NCBI GenBank assembly: GCA_949775045.1
Contig: OX459104.1
Span: 12,819,655-12,883,654 of the forward strand
DNA length: 64,000 bases
Source: Metridium senile
Taxonomy: Eukaryota; Cnidaria; Anthozoa; Actiniaria; Metridiidae
Direction of reading: 5' to 3'
Position 1 is the stretch's first letter, and each line of letters begins with the position of its first letter. Shown here in pieces: positions 36,810 through 45,870 of the stretch. Made by a program: the position numbers and the translations under genes. A model generated the notes under the pieces. That model made no database searches. It was not told where the DNA came from and worked only from the letters and a program-made list of their open reading frames with translations.

Positions 36810-38226
36810 CAATGGCTTTTAATCTATTTACAATATACTAAAAATACCTAACTAATAAAATATAATTGAATAAAATTAATAATAATGTCAATTTAATAAA
36901 AAGAAAAGTTCTAATCATAAAAAGCTAATTTTAAAAAATGAGTTTTTAGCATGCTCTTAAAATTAATATAGGAATTAGTCAGTCTTATATCAAGAGGCAG
37001 TCTATTCCATACCAAAGTCTTCTTTGCTTTTGCACTATTATCTATAAGTAATGTACCCTTATTTGATCATAAACTATATCTAGAGGTTTCAATAATTCTT
37101 ATCAAATCTTTTAGATACTTTGGCGCAGTACTGTACTATATATATGTTGTGGTTCAGGTTCAATATGATTTTAAACCAGTTCAATTTATTTTGAACCAGT
37201 ACAATATTTATTGTACACATTTATACACAATCATAGCAATTTTAAATTCAATGCGAAATTTTACTGGGAGCCAGTGAAGCCTTATAAGTGCAGGAGTAAT
37301 ATGGTCATATTTCAGTACATTACAGACGAGGCGAGCTGCTGTATTCTGCAGGCGCTGTAACTTAGGTAAATGAACAGCAGGAACGCCATACAATAGGCTA
37401 TTACAGTAGTCTACGCGCGACATTATCGTAGCTTGAACAATCGTCTTCCTGTTTTCATATGATAAATAGTTTCTGATTCTCCTAATGTTATGTAGTTGGT
37501 AATAGACCGACTGACAAATTTTATTTATGTGGGTGGTCATACTCATATTTGAGTCAAACCAGGACCCCAAATTCCTAGCTGAGTCTACAGCAACACTTTT
37601 ACGGAGCCTATCTGTATTTCTGTTAAACTAACTTTATTCAACTGCGCGGGCGTACCAATTATCAAAAACTCTGTCTTAGTATCGTTCAATTGTAATTTGT
37701 CCTTTATCATCCATGTCTTTATGTCACTGATACAATCTTGCAATGCAGTAAGAGCATTTACTTCAGCCGCCCCTAAGGAATGAAGCTCTGTTTATTCCCT
37801 ATCTGTATGCAAATTTCCTAATAAAGTTATTGATAATGATTGCAGGATGCCATCGAAACGTCAAATTATCCGTGTTGGTTTTTCTTTTAAATATATGATA
37901 TCAAAAGTCAATTTAATAAGTAAACAAATAAGTAAGTAAGTAAGTAAATAAATGAATAAAAGAATAAATATATAAATAACTAATAAAAAATGAGTAAGTA
38001 AACAGATAAAAAAATAGATAGTTAGTAAATAAATAAATAAACAAATAAATAAGTAAGTAAATAAGTTAATAAATAAATAAATAAGTAAAAAATATTTGCG
38101 TTGGTTTTTCTTTTAAACTTATTTGTTTATTTTGTTATCTTTTTATTTGTTTATTTCTTACTTATTTATCTATTTATTTATTTATTTATTTATCTAATTA
38201 TTTACTTATTTTGTTGTTTTTTGCCT

Positions 38227-38265
<39 letters not shown>

Positions 38266-41200
38266 ATATATATTCATTCATTCATTATTATTTTATTGTT
38301 TTGCTTTCTTTATTCCATTCTTGCTTCTCTCTTCTTTGTACATCCCTTTCTTTCCCAAATTCATTTTTCCATTCAATTCCCACTGAATATTTTCACACCC
38401 TTGGAAACAAATCGACAAAGCTTAAACCTTGTCGGTCTTATATTCTGTTTGCTTTCTATTGTTAATTACTTATTGTTTGACTTTTATTCTGTTTGTATTC
38501 TATTGTTAATTACTTATTGTTTGTCTTATATTCTGTTTGTATTCTATTGTTAATTACCTATTGTTTGTCTTTTATTCTGTTTGTATTCTATTGTTAATTA
38601 CTTATTGTTTGTCTTTTATTCTGTTTGTATTCTATTGTTAATTACTTATTGTTTGTCTTTTCTGTTTGTATTCTATTGTTAATTACTTATTGTTTGTCTT
38701 ATATTCTGTTTGTATTCTATTGTTAATTACTTATTGTTTGTCTTATATTCTGTTTGTATTCTATTGTTAATTACCTATTGTTTGTCTTTTATTCTGTTTG
38801 TATTCTATTGTTAATTACTTATTGTTTGTCTTATATTCTGTTTGTATTCTATTGTTAATTACCTATTGTTTGTCTTTTATTCTGTTTGTATTCTATTGTT
38901 AATTACTTATTGTTTGTCTTTTATTCTGTTTGTATTCTATTGTTAATTACTTATTGTTTGTCTTATATTCTGTTTGTATTCTATTGTTAATTACCTATTG
39001 TTTGTCTTATATTCTGTTTGTATTCTATTGTTAATTACTTATTGTTTGTCTTTTATTCTGTTTGTATTCTATTGTTAATTACTTATTGTTTGTCTTATAT
39101 TCTGTTTGTATTCTATTGTTAATTACCTATTGTTTGTCTTATATTCTGTTTGTATTCTATTGTTAATTACTTATTGTTTGTCTTTTATTCTGTTTGTATT
39201 CTATTGTTAATTACTTATTGTTTGTCTTATATTCTGTTTGTATTCTATTGTTAATTACTTATTGTTTGTCTTTTCTGTTTGTATTCTATTGTTAATTACT
39301 TATTGTTTGTCTTATATTCTGTTTGTATTCTATTGTTAATTACCTATTGTTTGTCTTATATTCTGTTTGTATTCTATTGTTAATTACTTATTGTTTGTCT
39401 TTTATTCTGTTTGTATTCTATTGTTAATTACTTATTGTCTGTCTTATATTCTGTTTGTATTCTATTGTTAATTACTTATTGTTTGTCTTATATTCTGTTT
39501 GTATTCTATTGTTAATTACTTATTGTTTGTCTTTTATTCTGTTTGTATTCTATTGTTAATTACCTATTGTTTGTCTTTTATTCTGTTTGTATTCTATTGT
39601 TAATTACTTATTGTTTGTCTTATATTCTGTTTGTATTCTATTGTTAATTACTTATTGTTTGTCTTTTATTCTGTTTGTATTTTATTGTTAATTACCTATT
39701 GTTTGTCTTATATTCTGTTTGTATTCTATTGTTAATTACTTATTGTTTGTCTTTTATTCTGTTTGTATTCTATTGTTAATTACTTATTGTTTGTCTTATA
39801 TTCTGTTTGTATTCTATTGTTAATTACCTATTGTTTGTCTTATATTCTGTTTGTATTCTATAGGTAAATTCATTGGAGGACGAGGGAATTCCACGTTGAA
39901 TTTCACGAGAGAAATCAATATCGCATGAATCGCGGAGTCCGCGGAGCGATGAGTGCGATATTGATTTTTCGAGTGAAATTCAAACGTGGAATTCCCGAGT
40001 CCAAAAATGAATTTTCCTTGAATCTTATACTTCAATTTAAGCTTCAAAAACCAGACGCGCGCTGCTCGCTGCTCGTTCCGATGAATTCAGAAACCGGATG
40101 AGAGGGTATTCCACGCTAAATACCCTCGCATCCGGTTTCGTTCTCAACCAATCAGCGCGCGAGTTTAAATTGAAGTATAAGATTCTATTGTTAATTACTT
40201 ATTGTTTGTCTTATATTCTGTTTGTATTCTATTGTTAATTACTTATTGTTTGTCTTATATTCTGTTTGTATTCTATTGTTAATTACTTATTGTTTGTCTT
40301 TTATTCTGTTTGTATTCTATTGTTAATTACTTATTGTTTGTCTTATATTCTGTTTGTATTCTATTGTTAATTACTTATTGTTTGTCTTATATTCTGTTTG
40401 TATTCTATTGTTAATTACTTATTGTTTGTCTTATATTCTGTTTGTATTCTATTGTTAATTACTTATTGTTTGTCTTATATTCTGTTTGTATTCTATTGTT
40501 AATTACCTATTGTTTGTCTTATATTCTGTTTGTATTCTATTGTTAATTACTTATTGTTTGTCTTATATTCTGTTTTTATTTTATTGTTAATTACTTATTG
40601 TCTGTCTTATATTCTGTCTGTATTCTATTGTTAATTACTTATTGTTTGTCTTATATTCTGTTTGTATTCTATTGTTAATTACTTATTGTCTGTCTTATAT
40701 TCTGTTTGTATTCTATTGTTAATTACTTATTGTTTGTCTTATATTCTGTTTGTATTCTATTGTTAATTACTTATTGTTTGTCTTATATTCTGTTTGTATT
40801 CTATTGTTAATTACTTATTGTTTGTCTTATATTCTGTTTGTATTCTATTGTTAATTACCTATTGTTTGTCTTTTATTCTGTTTGTATTCTATTGTTAATT
40901 ACTTATTGTTTGTCTTTTCTGTTTGTATTCTATTGTTAATTACTTATTGTTTGTCTTATATTCTGTTTGTATTCTATTGTTAATTACTTATTGTTTGTCT
41001 TTTCTGTTTGTATTCTATTGTTAATTACTTATTGTTTGTCTTATATTCTGTTTGTATTCTATTGTTAATTACTTATTGTTTGTCTTTTATTCTGTTTGTA
41101 ATCTATTGTTAATTACTTGTTTGTCTTATATTCTGTTTGTATTCTATTGTTAATTACTTATTGTTTGACTTTTATTCTGTTTGTATTCTATTGTTAATTA

Positions 41201-41546
41201 CTTATTGTTTGTCTTATATTCTGTTTGCTTTCTATTGTTAATTACTAATTGTCTGTCTTATATTCTGTTTGTATTTACAGGGATGGAGCGTGTAGTTTCT
41301 TGTGTCAATGCCATTCGTAACGAGCAAAACTCCAACAAAAATAAACCTATCTACCCTGATGCCTGCTCTAATGACAGACCAGACGGAGAATTAGCTAGTG
41401 GCGAGTCATTGGACGAATTGGTTCGAGCTTTACGGGTTAACATTCGCAAAAGTGAATGGCTTAAATTAAATACTGCAGAAAAATGGACAAAAGAAAACCC
41501 TGAATTGGCTGAGGTTTTCATGCAAAATATCCCCAACAAAGATTGA
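23810..41546 (+). CDS. ACCS: ACCS-like PLP-dependent enzyme (aminotransferase class I/II fold)
   Basis: Homologue of the animal 1-aminocyclopropane-1-carboxylate synthase-like protein. Animal members keep the ACC synthase fold but are not established ethylene-precursor makers, so the substrate is open. Coding exons: 23810-23920, 25843-25902, 26643-26707, 27360-27429, 28248-28314, 29972-30069, 30782-30859, 31489-31589, 32058-32147, 32763-32808, 33495-33605, 34317-34347, 34992-35134, 35949-36102, 41281-41546 (TGA); 496 residues, all phases consistent. Visible active-site features are [12 protein letters not shown] near residues 38-49, TPFYGG at 131-136, NPNNPFG at 194-200, IIDEIY at 223-228 (Asp225 for the PLP pyridine nitrogen), the PLP lysine Lys262 in GFSKDFG, Arg270 in SGFRCG, and Arg396 in GWFRLVF for the substrate carboxylate. 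An in-frame TAG lies 27 bases before the ATG. The last exon encodes an extra acidic/basic tail beyond the conserved fold. The gene is stretched by LINEs, satellites and hairpin elements. Confidence 0.93.
24278..24398. mobile_element. Hairpin element between the two ACCS first exons
   Basis: Left arm TGTTGACTTAACTTTACTG and GCTTTAGCC are matched by GGGCCAAAGCTTG and AGTAAAAAGTTAAGTTAATA on the right. The loop is 4-5 bases. Confidence 0.65.
24875..24970 (+). CDS. Alternative first coding exon of the ACCS-like gene
   Basis: ATG at 24875 opens 32 codons ([18 protein letters not shown]...) ending at a GTAGGA donor in phase 0. This is exactly the phase needed by the exon at 25843. The upstream exon 23810-23920 also ends in phase 0 with a GTGAGT donor. 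Both first exons carry an (S)xRGQ(R/K) motif, the position where relatives have an SSRG motif. An in-frame TAA lies just upstream of this ATG and no acceptor is seen between. I infer alternative promoters giving 496- or 491-residue proteins. Inclusion of both exons cannot be excluded, since this one also reads openly only from its own ATG. Confidence 0.6.
25385..25800. repeat. GGTT/GATT microsatellite split by a SINE
   Basis: GGTTGGTTGG repeats at 25395-25480 resume at 25757-25775 and grade into TGATTGATTGAT near 25810, shortly before the exon at 25843. Confidence 0.85.
25497..25755 (+). mobile_element. tRNA-derived SINE with A-rich tail
   Basis: TGGTCTAGTGGTCAG resembles a pol III A box and AACTTTGATTCCCGT a B box, about 50 bases apart as in a tRNA. 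A non-tRNA body (CTTGAGCAAGACACTTTACT) follows, then an A-rich tail near 25730-25752. It sits inside a GGTT microsatellite. Family not named. Confidence 0.75.
26235..26450. mobile_element. Hairpin MITE family, copy 1 (ACCS intron)
   Basis: Contains CAATAGACCTTTTCAATAG, GATAGTGTGTAATATAT and, at the right, TAATATATTACATGCTACC and AGGCTGGGGTTG in inverted relation. The related copy lies at 31668-31848. Confidence 0.6.
26513..26632. repeat. 29-bp minisatellite, 4 units, abutting a 3' splice site
   Basis: Units contain TTAACACATTGTAATATTGT and ATGTTGGTG. The array ends 8-10 bases before the acceptor AG at 26641. A second in-frame AG (26635-26636) lies 6 bases upstream, so two residues could be optional. 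Confidence 0.85.
27955..28215. repeat. Two short tandem duplications before an ACCS exon
   Basis: A ~70-base duplication (ACACCCATTAAAA ... AATATTGTCTCC) is followed by a ~70-base duplication (AAAAAGGCCTTTTCCATCAG, ATAGCTAGGGGATGTAGTTA). The second ends about 30 bases before the acceptor at 28246. Confidence 0.8.
28340..29472 (+). mobile_element. 5'-truncated non-LTR retrotransposon (LINE), RT C-terminus
   Basis: An intact frame at 28394-29203 (269 codons) encodes the end of a reverse transcriptase: [18 protein letters not shown], then [27 protein letters not shown] and [19 protein letters not shown]. The catalytic FADD region is absent. A 3' UTR and a TTATTA tail ending at 29472 follow, as in CR1/L2/Rex-like elements. 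It is dead by truncation but has no internal stop, so it is relatively young. It lies in an ACCS intron, same strand as the gene. Confidence 0.9.
29570..29735. repeat. CACAT pentanucleotide satellite
   Basis: About 30 copies of a 5-base unit, first diverged (CACGT, CATAA variants), then pure. It yields a fake His/Ser/Thr ORF. ACCS intron, just after the LINE. Confidence 0.95.
30866..30902. repeat. ACT trinucleotide microsatellite
   Basis: About ten ACT units immediately after the ACCS donor at 30860, then ATAAT units. Confidence 0.85.
31668..31848. mobile_element. Hairpin MITE family, copy 2 (ACCS intron)
   Basis: GCTTGTAATATATTCTTTAG and AATTTGA at the left versus TCAAATTCTAAAGAATATA and ACACACTATCGAGG at the right. 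Start CAATAGACCTTGTCA and end GAGGCTGAGGTTG match copy 1 at 26235-26450. Confidence 0.65.
32965..33183. mobile_element. MITE with TCAATAGTCCCCTT ends (ACCS intron)
   Basis: TIR TCAATAGTCCCCTTCTCAC versus AAGGGGACTATTGA. The arms contain GCCATCTTGAAAGGTAGCC, AACGTTGAGCTTACAATG and inverted partners. A diverged, truncated relative lies at 59558-59725. Confidence 0.75.
33220..33366. mobile_element. Near-perfect 147-bp hairpin (ACCS intron)
   Basis: Left arm AATAGCTGTTATTACAGTTA through GAGGCTTTCGGGC, right arm GCCCGAAAGCCTC through TAACTGTAATAACAGCTATT. The loop is about 15 bases. Confidence 0.75.
33640..33808. mobile_element. MITE with GGGGCGGATC ends, copy 1
   Basis: AGGGGCGGATCCAGAAATTT at the left, GATCTGCCCCTG at the right. 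CACATCA occurs on both sides, suggesting a 7-8-bp duplication and hAT affinity. It starts only 35 bases after an ACCS donor. Copy 2 is at 34750-34912. Confidence 0.7.
34620..34743. mobile_element. 124-bp hairpin MITE (ACCS intron)
   Basis: GGCCTAGTTGAAACGTTGC and ATCTCACATGT at the left versus CACATGTGAGATGCAATGTT and TGAACTAGGTC at the right. Confidence 0.7.
34750..34912. mobile_element. MITE with GGGGCGGATC ends, copy 2 (decayed)
   Basis: CAGTGGTGGATCTAGAAATT, TGTCAGGGAGTGTCC and CCCTAAATGCCTTAAATAAA, AGGACACCCCCTAGA parallel the copy at 33640-33808, with substitutions in both termini. Confidence 0.65.
35172..35325. mobile_element. MITE family, copy 1 (ACCS intron)
   Basis: Contains CTAGTTGTGAAATATGTTCT, GGCTGCTGCTAATTACTCGG and CAGCAGTAAAAG. 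The fuller copy at 54785-54977 shows the TIR. Confidence 0.6.
36295..38095. mobile_element. Long hairpin with ~370-bp arms, interrupted by a LINE fragment
   Basis: Left arm (36295-36678) and right arm (about 37800-38095) are inverted copies. They comprise TTTA/TTAC tetramer blocks, then GACTTTTGATATCATATAT, AATTTGACGTTTCGATGGCA and TTTATTAGGAAATTTGCATA. The arms are imperfect, with small indels. The LINE piece at 36679-37799 lies in the loop. Confidence 0.8.
36679..37799 (-). pseudogene. LINE (CR1/L2-like) reverse transcriptase fragment
   Basis: On the minus strand, frames read [18 protein letters not shown] (about 37700) then, after a break near 37570, [58 protein letters not shown] (37570-37208). 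This is the C-terminal part of a non-LTR reverse transcriptase. ATT-type repeats at 36680-36700 mark its 3' end. It is truncated and frameshifted. Confidence 0.85.
38420..41270. repeat. 44-bp minisatellite, ~57 units, filling the last ACCS intron
   Basis: Unit TTCTGTTTGTATTCTATTG, TTAATTACTTATTGTTTGTC, TTATA. Variants are TTTTA for TTATA, CCTATT for CTTATT, and 40-bp units lacking TTAT. An insertion at 39862-40181 splits it. The last unit changes to TTCTGTTTGTATTTACAG, which is the acceptor of the final coding exon. Confidence 0.95.
39862..40181. mobile_element. 320-bp hairpin insertion inside the minisatellite
   Basis: ATTCTAT is duplicated on both sides (39855-39861, 40182-40188). There are two internal hairpins: GGGAATTCCACGTTGAATTT versus AATTCAAACGTGGAATTCCC, and CTTATACTTCAATTTAA versus TTTAAATTGAAGTATAAG, with AACCGGATGAGAGGGTAT versus ATACCCTCGCATCCGGTT. 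Non-coding and CpG-rich compared with its host array. Confidence 0.8.
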
Positions 41547-41609
41547 CAATAATGGTGTGTTTTGAAGCTGTTTTGTTACGAGACTAGGAGTGATGGCAAT
41601 ATCTTGTTG

Positions 41610-41615
41610 AATAAA
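41610..41615 (+). terminator. Poly(A) signal of the ACCS-like gene
   Basis: AATAAA lies 64 bases after the TGA of the ACCS-like gene, in a short 3' UTR followed by T-rich sequence. Confidence 0.7.
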
Positions 41616-41636
41616 GTGTACCGCTGCAATAGGATG

Positions 41637-41935
41637 TTGTTATTATTGTATTTTATTATACCACACAAATTATCCTCCAATCCCATCTTATTTTAGTCAC
41701 ATCTTCGTATTTTAGATCCATTATTTTGCTATATTGGACAGCAACCTATTGGACTCTAAAATTTTAATTGTTTACCGTGAGATGTTTTGAAAAAAATATT
41801 TCTTCGGTATAATAAAACGCCTATAGGATTCATCCTCATCAATTATGGCAGATATTTAACTCGACCTCGCCCAATATGGCATTCTCGACTTAAATCTTCT
41901 GCCATAATGGGCTCGGTGGAATCCAATAAGTGGAT
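41637..41935. repeat. Dispersed ~300-bp repeat, copy 1 (inverted relative to 50520)
   Basis: Contains ATCCTCCAATCCCATCTTAT, GGACAGCAACCTATTGGACT, AAAAATATTTCTTCGGTATA and ATTCATCCTCATCAATTATG. All recur as reverse complement at 50520-50830. Confidence 0.7.
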
Positions 41936-41999
41936 ATTATAAGATGGATATTTCTCAAACATATCAATAATAAAGAATGATGTTCGTTTGTCTTAAATG

Positions 42000-42443
42000 T
42001 TGAAGGTTGGCACAGCAACGTTTCGATCAGGCGTTTCCACTTTAGTTCAGTTCTCATCGACTTATATAAATCACGGGAAATCCCGCACAAATTGGTGTAG
42101 CTTGTTCAATGAACTGCATCAAAATAATCGTATATTTACCAGGATTAACATTTCTACTTTTATCTATAGTGTTGAATATTTTCAATCGAAACGGTTTTAA
42201 GTTAATAAAACAATGGGAGAAAAAAGGAAAGAGTGTGTCGGGTCTTATATACCATTCCAGCACAAGGGGCAAAGTTTTGTTTAGCTCCACCAAACAATTT
42301 TTTCGAGATATTTAAATGCATGAATAAAACGATTCCAATTTAAAATTATTTAAATAAATAACTGTGCAAAATGCAAAATAGTAGTGTGTGTGTGTGTTTG
42401 ATTTTTCTTTTGTGTCTATAGATTGAGTTTTATATTTTGAAAA
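42000..42443. other. Intergenic stretch, no feature recognised
   Basis: Overlapping short ORFs on both strands without recognisable motifs, and a TGTGTGTGTG run near 42385-42396. Confidence 0.4.
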
Positions 42444-42874
42444 GGGTACTCCCTTTGTCCAAGTGGTAGGGGTGATCGGAACGACCTCTAAAAAGGGTTG
42501 TGCCTAGATCATACCCTTTAGAGGCTATTTCGCGAAAGACTGGAATCGAGTATTTCCATTCGGTTCGTCGGAGATACCGACGATTGTGCCGACGAAAACC
42601 TTCGGGAAATAAAACATGGCCGTCTTTCTAGGTGAATGCGGAGGAATTCTTTTGCCAATATAATGATGTCAAATACGGATAATTTGCTTGCTGAATCAAG
42701 GTAAAACAACACACAACAAACTTAAGTTAAAGATGTGCTTCTATTTGAAATTTCTAGAGAAAGAACTAAACTAATAATACAATTGTTTCATTACTTCTAC
42801 AACCGTTATATACTTAGAGGATATATAAAATTTTTACTTCATTGAACCGCTAAAGAGTACTATAGAGCATGTTT

Positions 42875-43465
42875 GTCATACCCTTTAGAGGATATAACTA
42901 ATAAATTCTCTTTATTTCACCCTCTAAAGGGTACTATGTGTGTAATACCCTTTAGAGGTTATAACTTACTGTACATTCTCTTTTATATTACTTCACCCTA
43001 TCAAGGGTACTACCCTTTAGGGGATATAACTTAAGTTATACATTCTTTTTATTACTTTTATTACTGTGTCATACCCTTTAGAGGATTTAACTTATACATT
43101 CTCTTTATTACTTCACCCTCTAAAGGGTATTATGTGTGTCATACCCTTTAGAGGTTTATATATCTTACTGTATAGTTACATTCTCTTTATTACTTCACCC
43201 TATAAAGGGTACTATGTGTGTCATACCCTTTAGAGGATATAACTTATACATTCTCTTTATTACTTCACCCTATAAAGGGTACTATGTGTGTCATATTCTT
43301 TAGAGGATATAATCACTATTAAATTAATATAATATCTTTATTTCTTCATTGAACTGCTAAAGGGTACTATGCAATATGTATCATCATACCCTTTAGAGGA
43401 TACCATTATTATTAAACTAATTAATACAATCTTTTTATTAGTGCAACCACTAAAGGGTACTTTAG
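42875..43465. repeat. Palindromic motif array in the left foldback arm (mirror 46621-47211)
   Basis: About eight irregular units of 55-110 bases pair TAAAGGGTA(CT) with TACCCTTTAGAGG around ATGTGTGTCA, joined by ATAACTTATACATTCTCTTT and ATTACTTCACCC. The same TACCCTTTAGAGG word stands near the element terminus at 42520, so the array repeats a near-terminal motif. Confidence 0.85.
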
Positions 43466-44215
43466 AGAATCACTACTACACAAATAGGCGAGCGTAGTGT
43501 TTACAAGTGTATCCTAGCTGATATAATAATGTTTTATAATGATATCCCATAGAAATTCATTCATGAAACAGTCATCTTTATAATCAAAATATTTATCTGA
43601 TTTTTTGTTGACAGGGTCAGGCATTGTAGCAACATCAATTCATGTGAACAGATCAAATTGGTTTTACTTTGAACACAAAAGGAATGAGTACGTAGAAGAC
43701 TTCTAGAGCTGGAGGATATCATAACTCATTTATGGCAGCAGCTTTTGCCCAAAAGAGCATGTTATTTGTTGATCCATTGATTGGGCTTTCAGGCATATTA
43801 TGCTCAGTAGTATTTACTTTTTTCAGTAGTGTCAACATTTATTGAGACATCTACACAGATTATTATTCTGGCTAAATATTAGTTTGCATGTTTGACAAGG
43901 AATGCAATGTGTTTCCAATAGTCTAAAATTAAACAACTGGTAATGTTTTCAAATTTTCATGCAATCACCAGTTGAGCCTCAAGTGAAGATTACTAGAAAA
44001 ATAAGCCAAGTACCTTATTTGCTTCATTTTGTACACAGACTCAATTGTCTGAATAAAAAAGTGTTGATGTTTTTAGAACTGTTTATATTCCTAATATATA
44101 CATGCAAACTCTCATTTAGCTCAAACAAAGTGTTCATGACCTCTGGTAGGTAAGTTTGGAAATCACCTCCACATGTTGTGTATGGGAGATAATGGGAGAT
44201 GTTCTAGAATGTGTA

Positions 44216-45870
44216 AAAAACTGTGTAGAGGATGGCTAATATTACAAGGTTTATGAAAAATAGAACGGTCTGGTTTATCTTATAAATTAAAAATATCTAT
44301 AAAATATGAAATGTATTTTGTCTTGTAACAACGGCTGATAAAATTTTGTACTGTAGTTATAGCTCAGGTTTGGAAGCAGCATATACACTGAGCCCATAAG
44401 TAAGCTTAGGTAAAACTATAGAAGTAAAAAGGTGGTGTAATCAAGTACAATTAGTGTCACATGTTTTCTGTTTTAGATGGATTGTTTTTAAACAACTTAC
44501 TAATATTAAAATATTTTTTTTAAATATTTTTTTATTAAAATGTTGTGAAGGGGCTGGAAAAAAAATATAGAGCAAACTTAAAATCCCACCCCCAAATGAA
44601 ATATCAAATGGCAAGATGAAAATTAACTGTAATTCAAACATGATATATTTAGAAATCCAACATCTCTGTTGGAAACAAATATTTTCAGCTGATATTAACT
44701 TCAGTCACAACTACATATATATGTGTATATAATCATGCAAGTCAAAGTTTAGTTTCCAAATCACTTCTGCATCTAGGGTATAATAACATGGTGCAACATT
44801 ACTGCATATCGACTGTCATTCCAGAGAAGTAAAGGTATAAAATTTAAAAATGCCCAAGGATACATTTAAAACATCCAATTTCTTTAGTGTTACATGCCAG
44901 TTTTTAAATTATACAGGATTTATATTACAAAAATAAATGTTTTAGTAGAGTTTGAAAAGTGGGCAACTGGCTGGGTGGACGTCATCTCATTGCACTTGTA
45001 TTATTTAAAACATTTTATGATATGGCTACAATAGTATGTGCGCTCTGATTGGCTGATTTCCGGTCTGAGATTTTCCCATCTCAGACCGTTACCATGACAA
45101 CGGTCCAATTTTCATATTTTCTTCAGACCGAGAAATTAAAAACAACTTGTAAAGTAATGCAATAAATATTTTGTTAAAATTTTGCCTTGTCATACCTGCA
45201 AAGTGTTTAAGCCAGTTTGATGTGGCTAAATGTAATTTAGGCGAGGTTAAACTAGAGGCAATTGCGTGCATCCTTGGATTCCAGTAGCTGAGTCTTATGC
45301 AAACGGTGGTCAGAGGTTGTTGTGCGTGCAAGTGTCACCCCGAGCTGTGCAGGGGCCTGCACATGAGCATGCTGTTCAGATCTTGTTGATCCTCGCTGTG
45401 TACGCATAGTTTTGCTGCTCCCACCCTCCTCTCCCTGGTAAGTATGTTCTCTAGGTGAGTATAACTTTCCACTAACTGAGTCAGTGTGAAGGGTGTCAGG
45501 CAGTGGATGGTTACCATGGTTACTGCCTTGTCGCCAGGGACATGCGTGTCCTTGTGGGGCGGCATTGAGGCACCCAAACCCAACATTATCATTGCCGATA
45601 AGTTTAATCTTTAATGTATTTTTATTCATTCAATAATAAGCAATTCGGCGATAAAATATTTGCGATTTCGTACATTGCTAAGAAAAAAAGCCATACAATA
45701 AACGATTTATTAACCTATCTTGCTCAGTCTGTCTGGAAAATATCAGACCGCAGTCTTTTTTTGAGACCTTGCTGTGCTCGGTCTGTACTGTCAAGACCTC
45801 GGTCTGATATTTTCTCATAAAGACCTCGCGCTTGGTTAATAAAACCTCTTAATATTTCTGAATTTAGAAG
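44216..45870. other. Unique spacer of the foldback element
   Basis: AT-rich to about 45000, then a GGTCTGAGATTTTCCCATCT hairpin (45060-45090). A GC-richer block at 45250-45600 has an open 125-codon minus-strand frame without recognisable domain, and a GGTCTGATATTTTC palindrome follows (45685-45850) related to 12525-12790. The GC-richer block could be captured host sequence; this is unproven. Confidence 0.5.

Noticed and set aside
38420..41270. CRISPR-like look of a long regular repeat array
   Set aside because: Units follow each other without spacers, the unit is low-complexity and T-rich, and the setting is a eukaryotic intron. It is a minisatellite.
43959..44153. 64-codon ORF present twice as identical mirror copies (43959-44153 and 45933-46127), and the pair at 42518/47374
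   Set aside because: Identity comes from the foldback arms. The ORFs are short, AT-rich and without recognisable motif; no evidence for a protein.
45252..45629. 125-codon minus-strand ORF as a transposase of the foldback element
   Set aside because: No DDE, zinc-finger or other transposase motif visible, and low-complexity His/Thr/Gln content; not supported as a gene.
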